Shown one piece after another: positions 17,201 to 26,030 of a DNA stretch of 64,000 nucleotides. Location of the stretch: assembly GCA_050953445.1 (NCBI GenBank), contig JBMNMS010000001.1, forward strand, positions 1,116,001 to 1,180,000. The letters run 5' to 3'. Both the position numbers and the translations under genes were made by a program. The notes under the pieces were generated by a model. The model saw nothing but the letters and a program-made list of their open reading frames with translations, was not told where the DNA came from and did not search any database. The stretch's first letter is position 1. Every line of letters begins with the position of its first letter. This DNA comes from JBMNMS01 sp050953445. Lineage in GTDB: Bacteria; Bacillota; Clostridia; Peptostreptococcales; Anaerovoracaceae.

Positions 17201-18241
17201 GTGAGGAATAGTAAAGCTTTTTTTCGCGGCTGCCTACTTGGGGGAGCCGTAGGGGATGCTCTTGGATTCCCTGTGGAATTTTTAACAAGAGACGAAATAC
17301 GGGATGTATACGGGAATGAAGGTATTAGAACCTTGGTTTGTGAAAAGGAAACAGGGAAAGCATTGGTTTCTGATGATACACAAACGGCGGTGTTCACCAC
17401 CGATGGGTTACTATGGGCAGACAAGCAGGCTAAAAAAAAGGGTATCTATGCTTATACCCTGTGCATTTTTTACGCTTATCAAAAATGGCTTTACACTCAA
17501 ACCGGAAGCTTCGCGGAAAAAAAATATGAATTTCTCCTACATGGCGAAGTTCTAAAATGGGAAGAGCTTTTCGCAAGAAGAACCCCCGGGGAAGCAATAC
17601 TTCAGGCGTTATCGGGGAGCATAAATGGGAAGTTTGGCACGATGAAAAATCCAATAAATAATAGCAAAGGATATAACGGTGTGGCACGGGTGGCACCTGT
17701 AGGACTTTATTTTTATAGTAATCCTAAAATGTCCTTTCAAATAGGGTGTGAAAGTGCAGCTATAACCCATGGACATCCAACGGCCTATCTGACGGCAGGA
17801 TTCTTTTCCCTGTTGATCTCCATGATAATATGTGGGGAATCGTTGGAAGACGCAATAAATCAGTCTTTAAATGTACTAAAAAGGCACAAATATAGCGATG
17901 AAGCCGTCAAAGCTATACGACAGGCTGTGGAGCTGGCAGGAAGTCAAATGCCCCCAGATGAAGCGATTCCTCAGATGGGAGAGGGATGGGTGGCGGAGGA
18001 GGCAATGGCCATAGCCCTTTATTGTGCTTTAAAACATCCTGATAACTTTGAAGATGCATTATTTTTGGCCGTCAATCAGGATGGCAACAGCAATGGTACA
18101 GGAGCCATATGCGGAAATATTTTAGGGGCCATTTTGGGGAGCTTGGAAATACCCTATCATTGGATTCAAATCGTAGAACTTGGAGAACTTTTGGCTACCG
18201 GTGCAGACAGGCTTTTAATTGCCGCTACTGAGCTGATATGA
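17201..18241 (+). CDS. ADP-ribosylglycohydrolase (DraG/ARH) family protein
   Basis: Members remove ADP-ribose from proteins or small molecules using two metal ions. The 346-residue protein has GCLLGGAVGDALGFPVEF near the N-terminus, the metal-binding SDDTQTAVFT, the GHPTAYLTAG segment, and a C-terminal QDGNSNGTGAICGNILGA. In the last the usual D-x-D-T-x-x ligands read D-G-N-S-N, a partial change. The start is GTG 17201, behind GAAAGAGG. Its stop overlaps the rlmN ATG (ATGA), so the two are coupled. No ADP-ribosyltransferase partner is seen in the window. Confidence 0.85.
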   Translation: MRNSKAFFRGCLLGGAVGDALGFPVEFLTRDEIRDVYGNEGIRTLVCEKETGKALVSDDTQTAVFTTDGLLWADKQAKKKGIYAYTLCIFYAYQKWLYTQTGSFAEKKYEFLLHGEVLKWEELFARRTPGEAILQALSGSINGKFGTMKNPINNSKGYNGVARVAPVGLYFYSNPKMSFQIGCESAAITHGHPTAYLTAGFFSLLISMIICGESLEDAINQSLNVLKRHKYSDEAVKAIRQAVELAGSQMPPDEAIPQMGEGWVAEEAMAIALYCALKHPDNFEDALFLAVNQDGNSNGTGAICGNILGAILGSLEIPYHWIQIVELGELLATGADRLLIAATELI

Positions 18242-19269
18242 AAATGAATATTAAAGGTATGAGCCTTTATCAGCTTGAGGAACTATTTGTGGAACTTGGT
18301 GAAAAAGCTTTTAGGGGAAGGCAGGTTTTTCGCTGGATTCGCAAAGGGGTTACAGATTTTGGGGACATGACCGACCTTCCTGTCAGTTTGCAACAAAAAC
18401 TGGATCGGATAGTTAGCTTAGAATCCCTTGAAATCCTTCGCTTACAGATTTCCAAAACAGACGGTACCCGAAAATACCTCTTTGGTCTTGAAGATGGTCA
18501 TTCGGTAGAAAGCGTATTTATGAAATATAAGCATGGGAATAGCATATGTATTTCCACCCAGGTGGGGTGTCCCATGGGTTGCTTATTCTGTGCTTCCGGT
18601 GTTGGTGGGTTTATAAGAAACCTTACCGCCGGTGAAATGGAAGATCAAATACTGTCTATTGAGAAGGATACGGGGGAAAGGATCAGCAATGTGGTAGTGA
18701 TGGGGACCGGAGAGCCTTTTAATAACTACCATAACCTTGCCATTTTTCTTAATAATATACATTCAAAAGAGGGGTTAGGTCTTTCATGGAGAAGCATAAC
18801 CCTGTCGACCTGTGGACTGGTACCGGAAATCATCAGGTTTGGTCAGGACTTCCCACAGGTTAATCTGGCTGTATCTCTTCATGCCCCCGATGACAAAATT
18901 AGAAATGATTTAATGCCCATCAATAGAAAATATCCAATCAAGGTATTGTTGGACGCATGTGATCGCCACAGCCGCCTGACGGGAAGAAGGGTTACTTTTG
19001 AATACGCATTGATTGACGGGATGAATGATGGAAGAACCCATGCTTTAGAACTAGCAAACCTGTTAAAAAACACGCTGTGCCATGTGAATCTCATTCCTTT
19101 AAATCCCGTTGCCGAAAGCAGATGGAAGGGTGCTTCGCGGGAAAGAGCCCGGTTTTTTTTAGATGTCCTAAAAGAAAAGGGCATACCTGCAACGATTAGA
19201 AGGGAGCTGGGGGGCGACATCGATGGGGCTTGCGGTCAACTGCGAATATCAGAGGAGAAAAATAAATAA
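18238..19269 (+). CDS. rlmN: 23S rRNA/tRNA adenine-C2 methyltransferase RlmN
   Basis: A dual-specificity radical SAM methyltransferase that makes 2-methyladenosine at 23S rRNA A2503 and in some tRNAs. The 343-residue protein shows the cluster motif TQVGCPMGCLFCASG (CX3CX2C), VVMGTGEPFNNY, the ITLSTCGLVPEI segment, LAVSLHAPDD, and near the end the catalytic cysteine in DGACGQLR. The first ATG (18238) overlaps the preceding stop as ATGA; a second ATG two codons later is possible. Confidence 0.96.
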   Translation: MKMNIKGMSLYQLEELFVELGEKAFRGRQVFRWIRKGVTDFGDMTDLPVSLQQKLDRIVSLESLEILRLQISKTDGTRKYLFGLEDGHSVESVFMKYKHGNSICISTQVGCPMGCLFCASGVGGFIRNLTAGEMEDQILSIEKDTGERISNVVVMGTGEPFNNYHNLAIFLNNIHSKEGLGLSWRSITLSTCGLVPEIIRFGQDFPQVNLAVSLHAPDDKIRNDLMPINRKYPIKVLLDACDRHSRLTGRRVTFEYALIDGMNDGRTHALELANLLKNTLCHVNLIPLNPVAESRWKGASRERARFFLDVLKEKGIPATIRRELGGDIDGACGQLRISEEKNK

Positions 19270-19275
19270 ACCTGC

Positions 19276-19305
19276 TTGCCCACTTTAACCCCTCTGGTGT
19301 ATAAT
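19276..19305 (+). promoter_or_regulatory. Putative sigma-A promoter
   Basis: TTGCCC (19276-19281), an 18-base spacer and TATAAT (19300-19305). It lies about 30 bases before the P-loop protein and gives it transcription separate from rlmN. Confidence 0.5.
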
Positions 19306-19334
19306 TAAAAAAAGAAATGGAGGGGGCGATTGCA

Positions 19335-19754
19335 TTGGTTAAAGTTATCACGGGGCCGAAAGGTACCGGTAAGACCAAACAGATGGTTCGTATGGCCAAT
19401 GATATGATTGAAACCAGTCATGGTAGCATAGTTTTTATAAATAAGGATCAACGATTAATGTATGACCTTAAATATCAGATCAGAGTTGTTTGCATGGAGG
19501 AGTATCCCCAAATAACAAACATTGATGAATATATCGGGTTTATCTTCGGTATCATAAGTTCTGATCATGATATTGAGGCCATTTTTATTGATAGCATACT
19601 TAAATTCGCAAACATCGATATTGAGGATTTGAAGGATTTTCTTGACAGATTAAAGGGCATATCGATGGAACATGATTTGGATTTCTACGTCAGTATAAGT
19701 GCAACGAGGGAGGATCTGGGCAAGGCAATTGACGGTTGTGAAATTCTTAATTAA
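19335..19754 (+). CDS. Small P-loop ATP-binding protein of unknown function
   Basis: A 139-residue soluble protein. The start is TTG 19335, seven bases after GGAGGGGG; this puts Walker A (ITGPKGTGKTK) at residues 5-15. A hydrophobic strand ending in acid (AIFIDSIL) at about residue 85 could be Walker B, and another strand with the polar end VSISATRED follows. The size suits a minimal thymidine-kinase-like or RecA-like ATPase core, but no family is recognised. It is followed by a strong terminator, so it appears monocistronic. Confidence 0.72.
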   Translation: MVKVITGPKGTGKTKQMVRMANDMIETSHGSIVFINKDQRLMYDLKYQIRVVCMEEYPQITNIDEYIGFIFGIISSDHDIEAIFIDSILKFANIDIEDLKDFLDRLKGISMEHDLDFYVSISATREDLGKAIDGCEILN

Positions 19755-19793
19755 GTGGAAATAAAAGGGCTGACGGCCTATTGGAAGATTTTG

Positions 19794-19834
19794 AGGGGTT
19801 TATTTATTTATAATAAGCCCCTATACTTTTTTTT
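19794..19834 (+). terminator. Rho-independent terminator after the P-loop gene
   Basis: AGGGGTTTATT (19794-19804) pairs with AATAAGCCCCT (19812-19822) over 11 pairs with one G-U and a seven-base loop. A run of eight T residues follows (19827-19834). Confidence 0.82.
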
Positions 19835-19934
19835 AGGGAAACTCTTAGATGTAATTGTTTCCTGTACAAAAGCACATATCCTTTCAGCTATTATCCCGGG
19901 TATTCTGGAAGGGTTTGCTAAGGGAGGAAAAGGA

Positions 19935-20717
19935 ATGAAACGAATAATAAAAACGATTATAGCGGTTAGCATAATGACAGTGTTAGTGCTGCCCTTGCCC
20001 TCATCCGCTGCAACGGAGGGGTGCAAAAACGCAGGATTTTTTAAGGAAGGTACATATAAGGTACATGAGGTTAGGTGTAAAGACGGTAAAGCTTTTATCG
20101 ATAAGACAGAAGCCATAAGCAAGTCAAGGATTAAAACCGCTCCAAAGATCGAAAAAAAAGTGCAAAAGCCGGTTAAAGTATCCGAGGGCGACAAAAAAGC
20201 GGAAGGAGCTTTAAAGGTAAGGCAGGAGTATAGAAGGGAAAAGAAAAGTGAGGAATCTGTTGCTGCCGAAAACCCCACACCCATAAAACCAGAGAAGGAT
20301 AGGGGTGAAAATGGTAATTTAACCGCTGTTTCAGGCAGTCAAGAGGAGCAGGTGCTGGCACTAGTCAACAAGGAGAGGGCCGCTGTCGGATTGTCACCAT
20401 TAGCTATAAATAGGGAGCTGAGCAAGGTGGCTAATGTTAAAGCCGCTGATATGAGAGACCGGGGTTATTTTTCCCACAACTCTCCTACCTATGGTTCGCC
20501 TTTTGATATGATGGGGCAATTTGGAATAAAGTATACTGCTGCAGGAGAAAATATTGCCAAAGGATATCCAAATGCTGTTGCGGTTATGGAGGGATGGATG
20601 AACTCTCCGGGACATAGGGCAAATATTTTAAATAGTAATTACACGCAATTGGGGGTTGGATATGTAACGGATGCAAAGGGAACCGGGTATTGGGTTCAGA
20701 TGTTCATAGGCATTTAA
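19935..20717 (+). CDS. Secreted CAP/SCP-domain protein
   Basis: CAP-domain proteins of this type occur in spore and wall fractions of Firmicutes (compare YkwD), with no settled enzymatic role. The start is ATG 19935 behind AAGGAGG-like sequence. The 260-residue product has a signal peptide (residues 1-24, cleavage after SSA-A), a small Cys-containing segment, a Lys/Glu-rich linker (about 60-125), then the CAP domain from about 137: VLALVNKERAAVGLSPL, the cavity His in GYFSHNSPTYGSP, GENIAKGYP, and MNSPGHRANILN. An upstream in-frame GTG (19755) would run through the terminator and is rejected. Confidence 0.9.
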   Translation: MKRIIKTIIAVSIMTVLVLPLPSSAATEGCKNAGFFKEGTYKVHEVRCKDGKAFIDKTEAISKSRIKTAPKIEKKVQKPVKVSEGDKKAEGALKVRQEYRREKKSEESVAAENPTPIKPEKDRGENGNLTAVSGSQEEQVLALVNKERAAVGLSPLAINRELSKVANVKAADMRDRGYFSHNSPTYGSPFDMMGQFGIKYTAAGENIAKGYPNAVAVMEGWMNSPGHRANILNSNYTQLGVGYVTDAKGTGYWVQMFIGI

Positions 20718-20735
20718 ATTTTTTTTTAAAAATAG

Positions 20736-20763
20736 CGAGGCACACGGTTGCCTCGTTTTTTTT
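20736..20763 (+). terminator. Rho-independent terminator after the CAP gene
   Basis: CGAGGCA pairs with TGCCTCG around a six-base loop and runs into at least eight T residues. Confidence 0.85.
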
Positions 20764-20873
20764 GTGAATTTGCTTATCCAAAAATATTGGAATTAGGTAA
20801 AAGGGATGGCTTGTTCCCCGGGGACCTATGTGTTAAAATGAAATGTGGAAAAAGGGGATTTGGAGGTTTGACA

Positions 20874-21899
20874 ATGAAAAAGGTACTATCGATTGTATTA
20901 ATAATAGCGGTTATGACAGGCTTGTGTGCATGCGAAGGAAATACACCTAAGCCTGAAGAAAAAATACTTAAAACCGTGCTGATAACGACTGTGGCCGGTC
21001 TTGAGGATCTAGGGTTTAACGATATGGCTTGGGCAGGCCTTCAAAGAGCTGTTAAGGATATGGGCATAAATGCTGAGGTTTTGGTTGCTAAAACTGCGGA
21101 TGATTACCAGACGCTCATATCGAAAGCAGCAACGGAAGGAGCCGACCTGGTATTTACTGCCGGATACCTGATGGCTGATGCTGTGAGAAGCCTGGCAGGG
21201 AATTTTCCATCAACCAGATTTGCGGTAATAGATACCTCGGAATGCAGCGGAGATAATGTGGTGGGAATAACCTTTGAGGAGCAATCAGCTTCATTTTTAG
21301 CCGGTGTTGCGGCAGCTCTCACCACGGAGACTAATACCGTAGGGTTTATAGGGGGAGAAAAATCAAAGCTGATTGATAAATTTGAGTATGGTTATAGAGC
21401 TGGTGTAAAGTCCATTGATTCGGGAATACAGGTCTTGGTGGATTATACAAATGATTTCGAGTCGGCTTTTTTAGGCAAAGTGGTGGCGACTGAACAGCAC
21501 AGGCAAGGTGCGGATGTGATATACCATGCGGCGGGAAAGTGCGGAATCGGAGTGATAGAAGCGGCAGGGAAGGCTGATTTTTGGGCTATCGGGGCTGATC
21601 AGGATCAATCGGTTATAGATCCGGATGCAGTTCTTTGTTCCATGGTTAAAAAGGTAGACAATGCCACATATTATGTGATAGAAAGGCTAAAGGAGCAAGG
21701 GGAATTCAAATGCGGTTCGCTAAACTTCGGAATGGATGTAGACGGGGTTGGGCTTAGCGACAAGGCATCAAATCTGACGGAAGCGGCTTGGGAAATTGTG
21801 AAAGAATACAGGGCTTTAATTTTGGGGGGCCATATTGCGGTTCCCGTAAACGAGAAGGAATTTGAAGCCTTCCAGCCACCTGTATTGCAGGAAGAATGA
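20874..21899 (+). CDS. BMP-family substrate-binding lipoprotein (orphan)
   Basis: A 341-residue periplasmic-binding-fold lipoprotein of the BMP/PnrA (TmpC) family, which usually binds purine nucleosides. ATG 20874 follows GGAGG by seven bases. The signal ends in a lipobox (GLCAC). Family blocks include GFNDMAWAGLQRA, LVFTAGYLMADAV, FAVIDTSE, VVGITFEEQSASFLAGVAAAL and GADQDQSV. The usual permease and ATPase genes are absent on both sides, so it must share a transporter encoded elsewhere or act as a sensor. Its stop is one base from the next start, so it is co-transcribed with the YgiQ-like gene. Confidence 0.88.
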   Translation: MKKVLSIVLIIAVMTGLCACEGNTPKPEEKILKTVLITTVAGLEDLGFNDMAWAGLQRAVKDMGINAEVLVAKTADDYQTLISKAATEGADLVFTAGYLMADAVRSLAGNFPSTRFAVIDTSECSGDNVVGITFEEQSASFLAGVAAALTTETNTVGFIGGEKSKLIDKFEYGYRAGVKSIDSGIQVLVDYTNDFESAFLGKVVATEQHRQGADVIYHAAGKCGIGVIEAAGKADFWAIGADQDQSVIDPDAVLCSMVKKVDNATYYVIERLKEQGEFKCGSLNFGMDVDGVGLSDKASNLTEAAWEIVKEYRALILGGHIAVPVNEKEFEAFQPPVLQEE

Positions 21900-21900
21900 A

Positions 21901-23733
21901 ATGTCATTTTTACCGGTAACCAGGGATGAGATGTATGAAAGGGGATGGGAACGCCCTGATTTCATACTGATAACGGGTGATGCCTATGTGGATCATCCTT
22001 CTTTTGGCGGAGCCATAATATCTCGTGTATTGGAAAGCAGAGGGTACAGGATTGCCATACTGCCGCAACCGGATTGGCGCAGTACAAGCGATTTTAAAAA
22101 ATTTGGCAGGCCCCGCCTTGGTTTTTTGATAACATCGGGGAATGTAGATTCCATGGTTAACCATTATACGGTGAGGAAGAGACCAAGAAGGAACGACAGC
22201 TATTCCCCAGGTGGTAAGGCGGGAAACCGACCGGATCGGGCAACTATTGTATATGCCAATAAAGTTAAAGAAGCGTACAGGGGGATTCCAATTATTTTAG
22301 GGGGTCTGGAGGCAAGCCTTAGGAGAATGGCCCATTACGATTACTGGGACGACAAAATACGGCGTTCAATTCTTCTCGATTCGGGGGCGGATCTCATTGT
22401 TTATGGGATGGGAGAAAAGGCTATAGTTCAGGTGGCTGAGGCCTTGGATAATGGGATCGATATAGAGGACATCACCTGGATTCGGGGAACGGTTTGGAAG
22501 AAGGATGAATTGAGGGAAGTTGCCTTGACTACTGAAGAAAAGGCTGTACTTCCCTCTTTTGACCAGCTTATGGCTTCAAAAAAAGCCTATGCTAATAGCT
22601 TCCGCATACAGTATCAAAACAATAATCATAGATATGGAAGGACACTTGTCGAATCGTATAGGGGACTAGGAGGCAGAATTATTAATGTTATACAAAATCC
22701 ACCTGATGAACCTATAGAATCCATGGATTTAGATGATATATATGAATTGCCCTACGAGAGAAATTGGCATCCAATGTATGATGGGATGGGCGGTGTGCCG
22801 GCTCTGGAAGAAGTGAAGTTCAGTATAACTGCCAACAGAGGCTGCTTTGGCGGATGTGCCTTTTGTGCACTGACCTATCATCAGGGCAGGGAAGTGAGGG
22901 GAAGAAGCAAAGATTCTGTGATGAGGGAAGCTCGCATCTTAATTGATGATAAAGATTTTAAAGGTTATATTCATGATGTTGGTGGGCCTACGGCAAATTT
23001 TCATAATCCAGCCTGTGTGAAACAAGGTAAGGATGGAGTCTGCGTTTCAAAGGATTGCATGTTTCCTAAACCTTGCAGGGAACTTATAGTGGATCATGGA
23101 AAGTATTTGGACCTTTTGCGGGGGGTTCGGGGTCTGGCTGGTGTAAAGAAGGTTTTTATAAGATCGGGAGTACGTTATGACTATCTGATGGCTGATAAAA
23201 ATGGTGAGTTTTTAAGGGAATTATGCGAGCATCATATAAGCGGAAGGCTGAAGGTTGCTCCGGAGCATGTATCCCCCAAGGTTTTGGCGGCCATGAGAAA
23301 GGCGCCTATAGATGTTTTTAATAGATTTTACAAGGAGTTTAATAGGGTGAATAAGGAGTTGGGAAAAGAACAGTACCTGATACCCTATTTCATCTCATCC
23401 CATCCGGGTTCGAAATTGGAGGATGCTGTTCAACTGGCCTTATTCTTGAAAGATTGGGGCTTTGTGCCTGATCAGGTTCAGGATTTTTATCCTACTCCGG
23501 GGACTTTGGCAACTTGTATGTACTATACAGGGATGGATCCGTTAACCGGAAAGGAAATATATGTGGCGAAATCTCCTGAGGAGAAACAGATGCAAAGAGC
23601 CCTGCTGCAGTTTAACAAGAAGGAAAATAAGGACTTGGTCAGAGGAGCTCTTGCAAGGATAGGGAGAAAGGATCTGGAATCAAAGCTTCTTGGGAAAACT
23701 GTCAAAACTAAGGATACAAGGTGGAGGAAGTGA
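21901..23733 (+). CDS. ygiQ: YgiQ-family radical SAM protein
   Basis: A large (610-residue) radical SAM protein of unknown reaction, conserved across bacteria. The N-terminal part is B12-binding-like (DFILITGDAYVDHPSFG, ILPQPDWRSTSDF), followed by NRGCFGGCAFCALTYHQGR with a normal CX3CX2C motif. Then come HDVGGPTANFHNPAC and a second cysteine group (C-V-S-K-D-C-M-F-P-K-P-C). The YgiQ C-terminal domain includes LKVAPEHVSPKVL, PYFISSHPGS and QDFYPTPGT. The start ATG 21901 overlaps the end of the BMP gene region. The annotation is secure; the function is unknown. Confidence 0.93.
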   Translation: MSFLPVTRDEMYERGWERPDFILITGDAYVDHPSFGGAIISRVLESRGYRIAILPQPDWRSTSDFKKFGRPRLGFLITSGNVDSMVNHYTVRKRPRRNDSYSPGGKAGNRPDRATIVYANKVKEAYRGIPIILGGLEASLRRMAHYDYWDDKIRRSILLDSGADLIVYGMGEKAIVQVAEALDNGIDIEDITWIRGTVWKKDELREVALTTEEKAVLPSFDQLMASKKAYANSFRIQYQNNNHRYGRTLVESYRGLGGRIINVIQNPPDEPIESMDLDDIYELPYERNWHPMYDGMGGVPALEEVKFSITANRGCFGGCAFCALTYHQGREVRGRSKDSVMREARILIDDKDFKGYIHDVGGPTANFHNPACVKQGKDGVCVSKDCMFPKPCRELIVDHGKYLDLLRGVRGLAGVKKVFIRSGVRYDYLMADKNGEFLRELCEHHISGRLKVAPEHVSPKVLAAMRKAPIDVFNRFYKEFNRVNKELGKEQYLIPYFISSHPGSKLEDAVQLALFLKDWGFVPDQVQDFYPTPGTLATCMYYTGMDPLTGKEIYVAKSPEEKQMQRALLQFNKKENKDLVRGALARIGRKDLESKLLGKTVKTKDTRWRK

Positions 23734-25136
23734 GTCTGATTTTTAAACTGCCGGACATCATAGAGGAAAGCCGATTGACTTATAAGGAGATGAAAGCCGG
23801 AGGAGTAGCGCGGTTTCGTTTAGTGGAGCAGCAAGTTGGGATTAGGGATGAGCTGTCGGAGAATATGTTGGTGCTGGGGGAAAATCTGGAATTCATGTTA
23901 TACCTTCTAAATGAAGGAGATATGAGGAACAGGCCAACTTTGATTTACATCGATCCTCCATTTTATTCGGGATCGGATTATGATGTGGACATAAAGATTC
24001 ATGAAGGAGATGAAGGGGAGAGCCTTGTAATAAAACAAAAAGCCTATAGCGATATATGGGGTAGAAGTAAGGAAGAATACTTAAAGATGCTTACTCTGCG
24101 TTTTCTGGCCATGAAGGATCTTTTGGCGGAGGACGGATCCCTATGGGTCCATTTGGACTGGCATGCGGTACATTATGTCAAGATAATACTGGATGAAATT
24201 TTCGGGGAGGAGAATTTTATAAATGAAATAATCTGGCAGTATAAATCCGGGGGTGCCGGCAAAAGGTGTTTTGCCAGGAAGCATGACACGTTATTGTATT
24301 ATGCCAAATCTCCGGCCTACTATTTTAAGGCTGAAAAGGAAAAGTCATATAACAGGGGATTAAAGCCATATCGTTTTAAAGGGGTTGAGGAATTTTGCGA
24401 TGAGATAGGTTGGCACACTATGGTAACACGTAAGGACGTCTGGCAGATTGATATGGTGGGGAGAACATCGTCTGAACGCACAGGTTATGCAACACAAAAG
24501 CCGGAAACCCTAATAGAAAGAATTCTTGAAAGCTGTACTCAAAAGGGAGATCTTTGTGCTGATTTTTTTGCGGGTTCCGGTACTTTGGCTGCAGTGGCAA
24601 ATAGAATGGGGAGAAGATGGATCAGTTGTGATGTTGGAAAATCTGCAATATTAAGCACTCATAAAAGACTTATGGCACAGGATGCATCCTATGGTATGTA
24701 TATAGATGATGGAAAGGATGGATTAGCGGATCCGGAAAACAAATTAAATGTGGTGATAAAGGGTGAAATTATGCATGATGCAGGGGATATCATGCTGACT
24801 ATACGGCTGAAATCCTATGACTATGGAGGGGAAATTCCCCTATGCCATAAAAATAAGGATATAATAGGTAGGATTATGGAGGGAGATTCCCTCTGCCTAC
24901 TTGCTTCCATAGGGATAGATAGAAAATATGACGGTAAAATCTTCAGGCCTGATATTTGCAATTGTAATGACCATAGCAGGGTTAAAAGGAACTATGAGAT
25001 AAGGGTTTCCCCCTGGGGGACAGTTGCCGTCAGAGTCTTGGACATCTTCGGAAATCGAATATTTTTCAAGATACAGGTTAGTGAATTTATGGATGTGGAT
25101 TCAGAAAGGAATATCAATGGAAAAGAAATGGAATAG
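23721..25136 (+). CDS. Orphan beta-class DNA methyltransferase
   Basis: A 471-residue site-specific DNA methyltransferase, probably N6-adenine or N4-cytosine. Motif order is beta-class: motif IV IDPPFYSG (Asp78-Pro-Pro-Phe81) comes first, then TGYATQKPETL (254-264) and the SAM-binding motif I FFAGSGTLA (282-290). Asp-Pro-Pro-Phe is seen in both adenine and N4-cytosine enzymes. Residues about 340-471 form an extra C-terminal region of unknown type, possibly target recognition. It starts with GTG 23721, overlapping ygiQ by 13 bases, and overlaps yitT at its end. No restriction gene is adjacent, so it looks regulatory or protective. Confidence 0.88.
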   Translation: MEEVSLIFKLPDIIEESRLTYKEMKAGGVARFRLVEQQVGIRDELSENMLVLGENLEFMLYLLNEGDMRNRPTLIYIDPPFYSGSDYDVDIKIHEGDEGESLVIKQKAYSDIWGRSKEEYLKMLTLRFLAMKDLLAEDGSLWVHLDWHAVHYVKIILDEIFGEENFINEIIWQYKSGGAGKRCFARKHDTLLYYAKSPAYYFKAEKEKSYNRGLKPYRFKGVEEFCDEIGWHTMVTRKDVWQIDMVGRTSSERTGYATQKPETLIERILESCTQKGDLCADFFAGSGTLAAVANRMGRRWISCDVGKSAILSTHKRLMAQDASYGMYIDDGKDGLADPENKLNVVIKGEIMHDAGDIMLTIRLKSYDYGGEIPLCHKNKDIIGRIMEGDSLCLLASIGIDRKYDGKIFRPDICNCNDHSRVKRNYEIRVSPWGTVAVRVLDIFGNRIFFKIQVSEFMDVDSERNINGKEME

Positions 25137-26010
25137 GTTGAGAGGGAAAAGAATTGGGGCGGATTTATTTTTCATCTTATTAGGCTGTGCCTCAGGAGCC
25201 TTTTCAACGATCTTTATCCTAATCCCCAACGGGCTTTCAAGCGGCGGGATCACAGGGATTGCAAGGATACTTCAGAACTTCGTCAATATAGATTATTCCC
25301 TTTTGTATTATGCGGGAGCAATTATAGTTTTTACAGCCTGTTGGATTTTGCTTGGATTTGGTGAGGCACGGAAGATATTGCTTTTAACCATCTTGTATCC
25401 GGCCTTTTTGTTTATCTTTGAAAAGATAGATTTTACTTTGCTGGAAGAAAAGGATGTTATTCTGGCGGCCATATATTGTGGCGTTTTTTTCGGTATTTCC
25501 AACGGTTTAATATTAGGGAGAGGCTATTCGGTAGGCGGCACCGATACCATTGCAAAAATTATTAAGAAGAGAAGTCTTCCCTATATGGGCATATCAAAGA
25601 TTCTTTTAATAATTGATGGTATTATCATTATTGCCTCCGGAGTGTTCTTTGGCCGAAATATAGCATTGTATGCATTGATTACTCAGATAATCCTTACAAG
25701 GATTACGGAAATGGTGATGTATGGATTTGAGACGAAGGTTGTACAGCTGGAAATTATCTCTGAAGAACACGAAGAGATAGCCCGATATATAATGGAAGAA
25801 GTGGACAGGGGAGTTACAAAGGAAGAGGTTGCCGGTGGATATACGGGGCTGAGAAGAACTAAGATCACGACACTTTGTTCCCCCAGGGAAAGCATACTGA
25901 TAAGGCAATTTGTTGCCTTTATAGATAAGGAAGCCTTTGTAACGGTCATAAGAGTCGAAACGGTTTGGGGCAGGGGCGAGGGCTTCAGTGATATAGTTGA
26001 AAAGGAGTAG
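25117..26010 (+). CDS. YitT family membrane protein
   Basis: A 297-residue protein with five or six membrane helices (DUF161-type, about residues 12-190) and a C-terminal cytoplasmic DUF2179 domain (about 200-290, with EVAGGYTGLRRTKITTLCSP). YitT proteins are widespread in Firmicutes and their transport substrate is unknown. ATG 25117 lies behind AAAGGA and overlaps the methyltransferase end by 20 bases. Motifs IPNGLSSGGITGIARIL and GYSVGGTDTIAKIIKK are the duplicated membrane repeats typical of the family. Confidence 0.93.
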   Translation: MEKKWNRLRGKRIGADLFFILLGCASGAFSTIFILIPNGLSSGGITGIARILQNFVNIDYSLLYYAGAIIVFTACWILLGFGEARKILLLTILYPAFLFIFEKIDFTLLEEKDVILAAIYCGVFFGISNGLILGRGYSVGGTDTIAKIIKKRSLPYMGISKILLIIDGIIIIASGVFFGRNIALYALITQIILTRITEMVMYGFETKVVQLEIISEEHEEIARYIMEEVDRGVTKEEVAGGYTGLRRTKITTLCSPRESILIRQFVAFIDKEAFVTVIRVETVWGRGEGFSDIVEKE

Positions 26011-26030
26011 AAAGCAGAGGGCTTGTGAAA

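Noticed and set aside
23721..25136. Restriction-modification system
   Set aside because: Neighbours are ygiQ and yitT; no endonuclease or specificity subunit gene is nearby.
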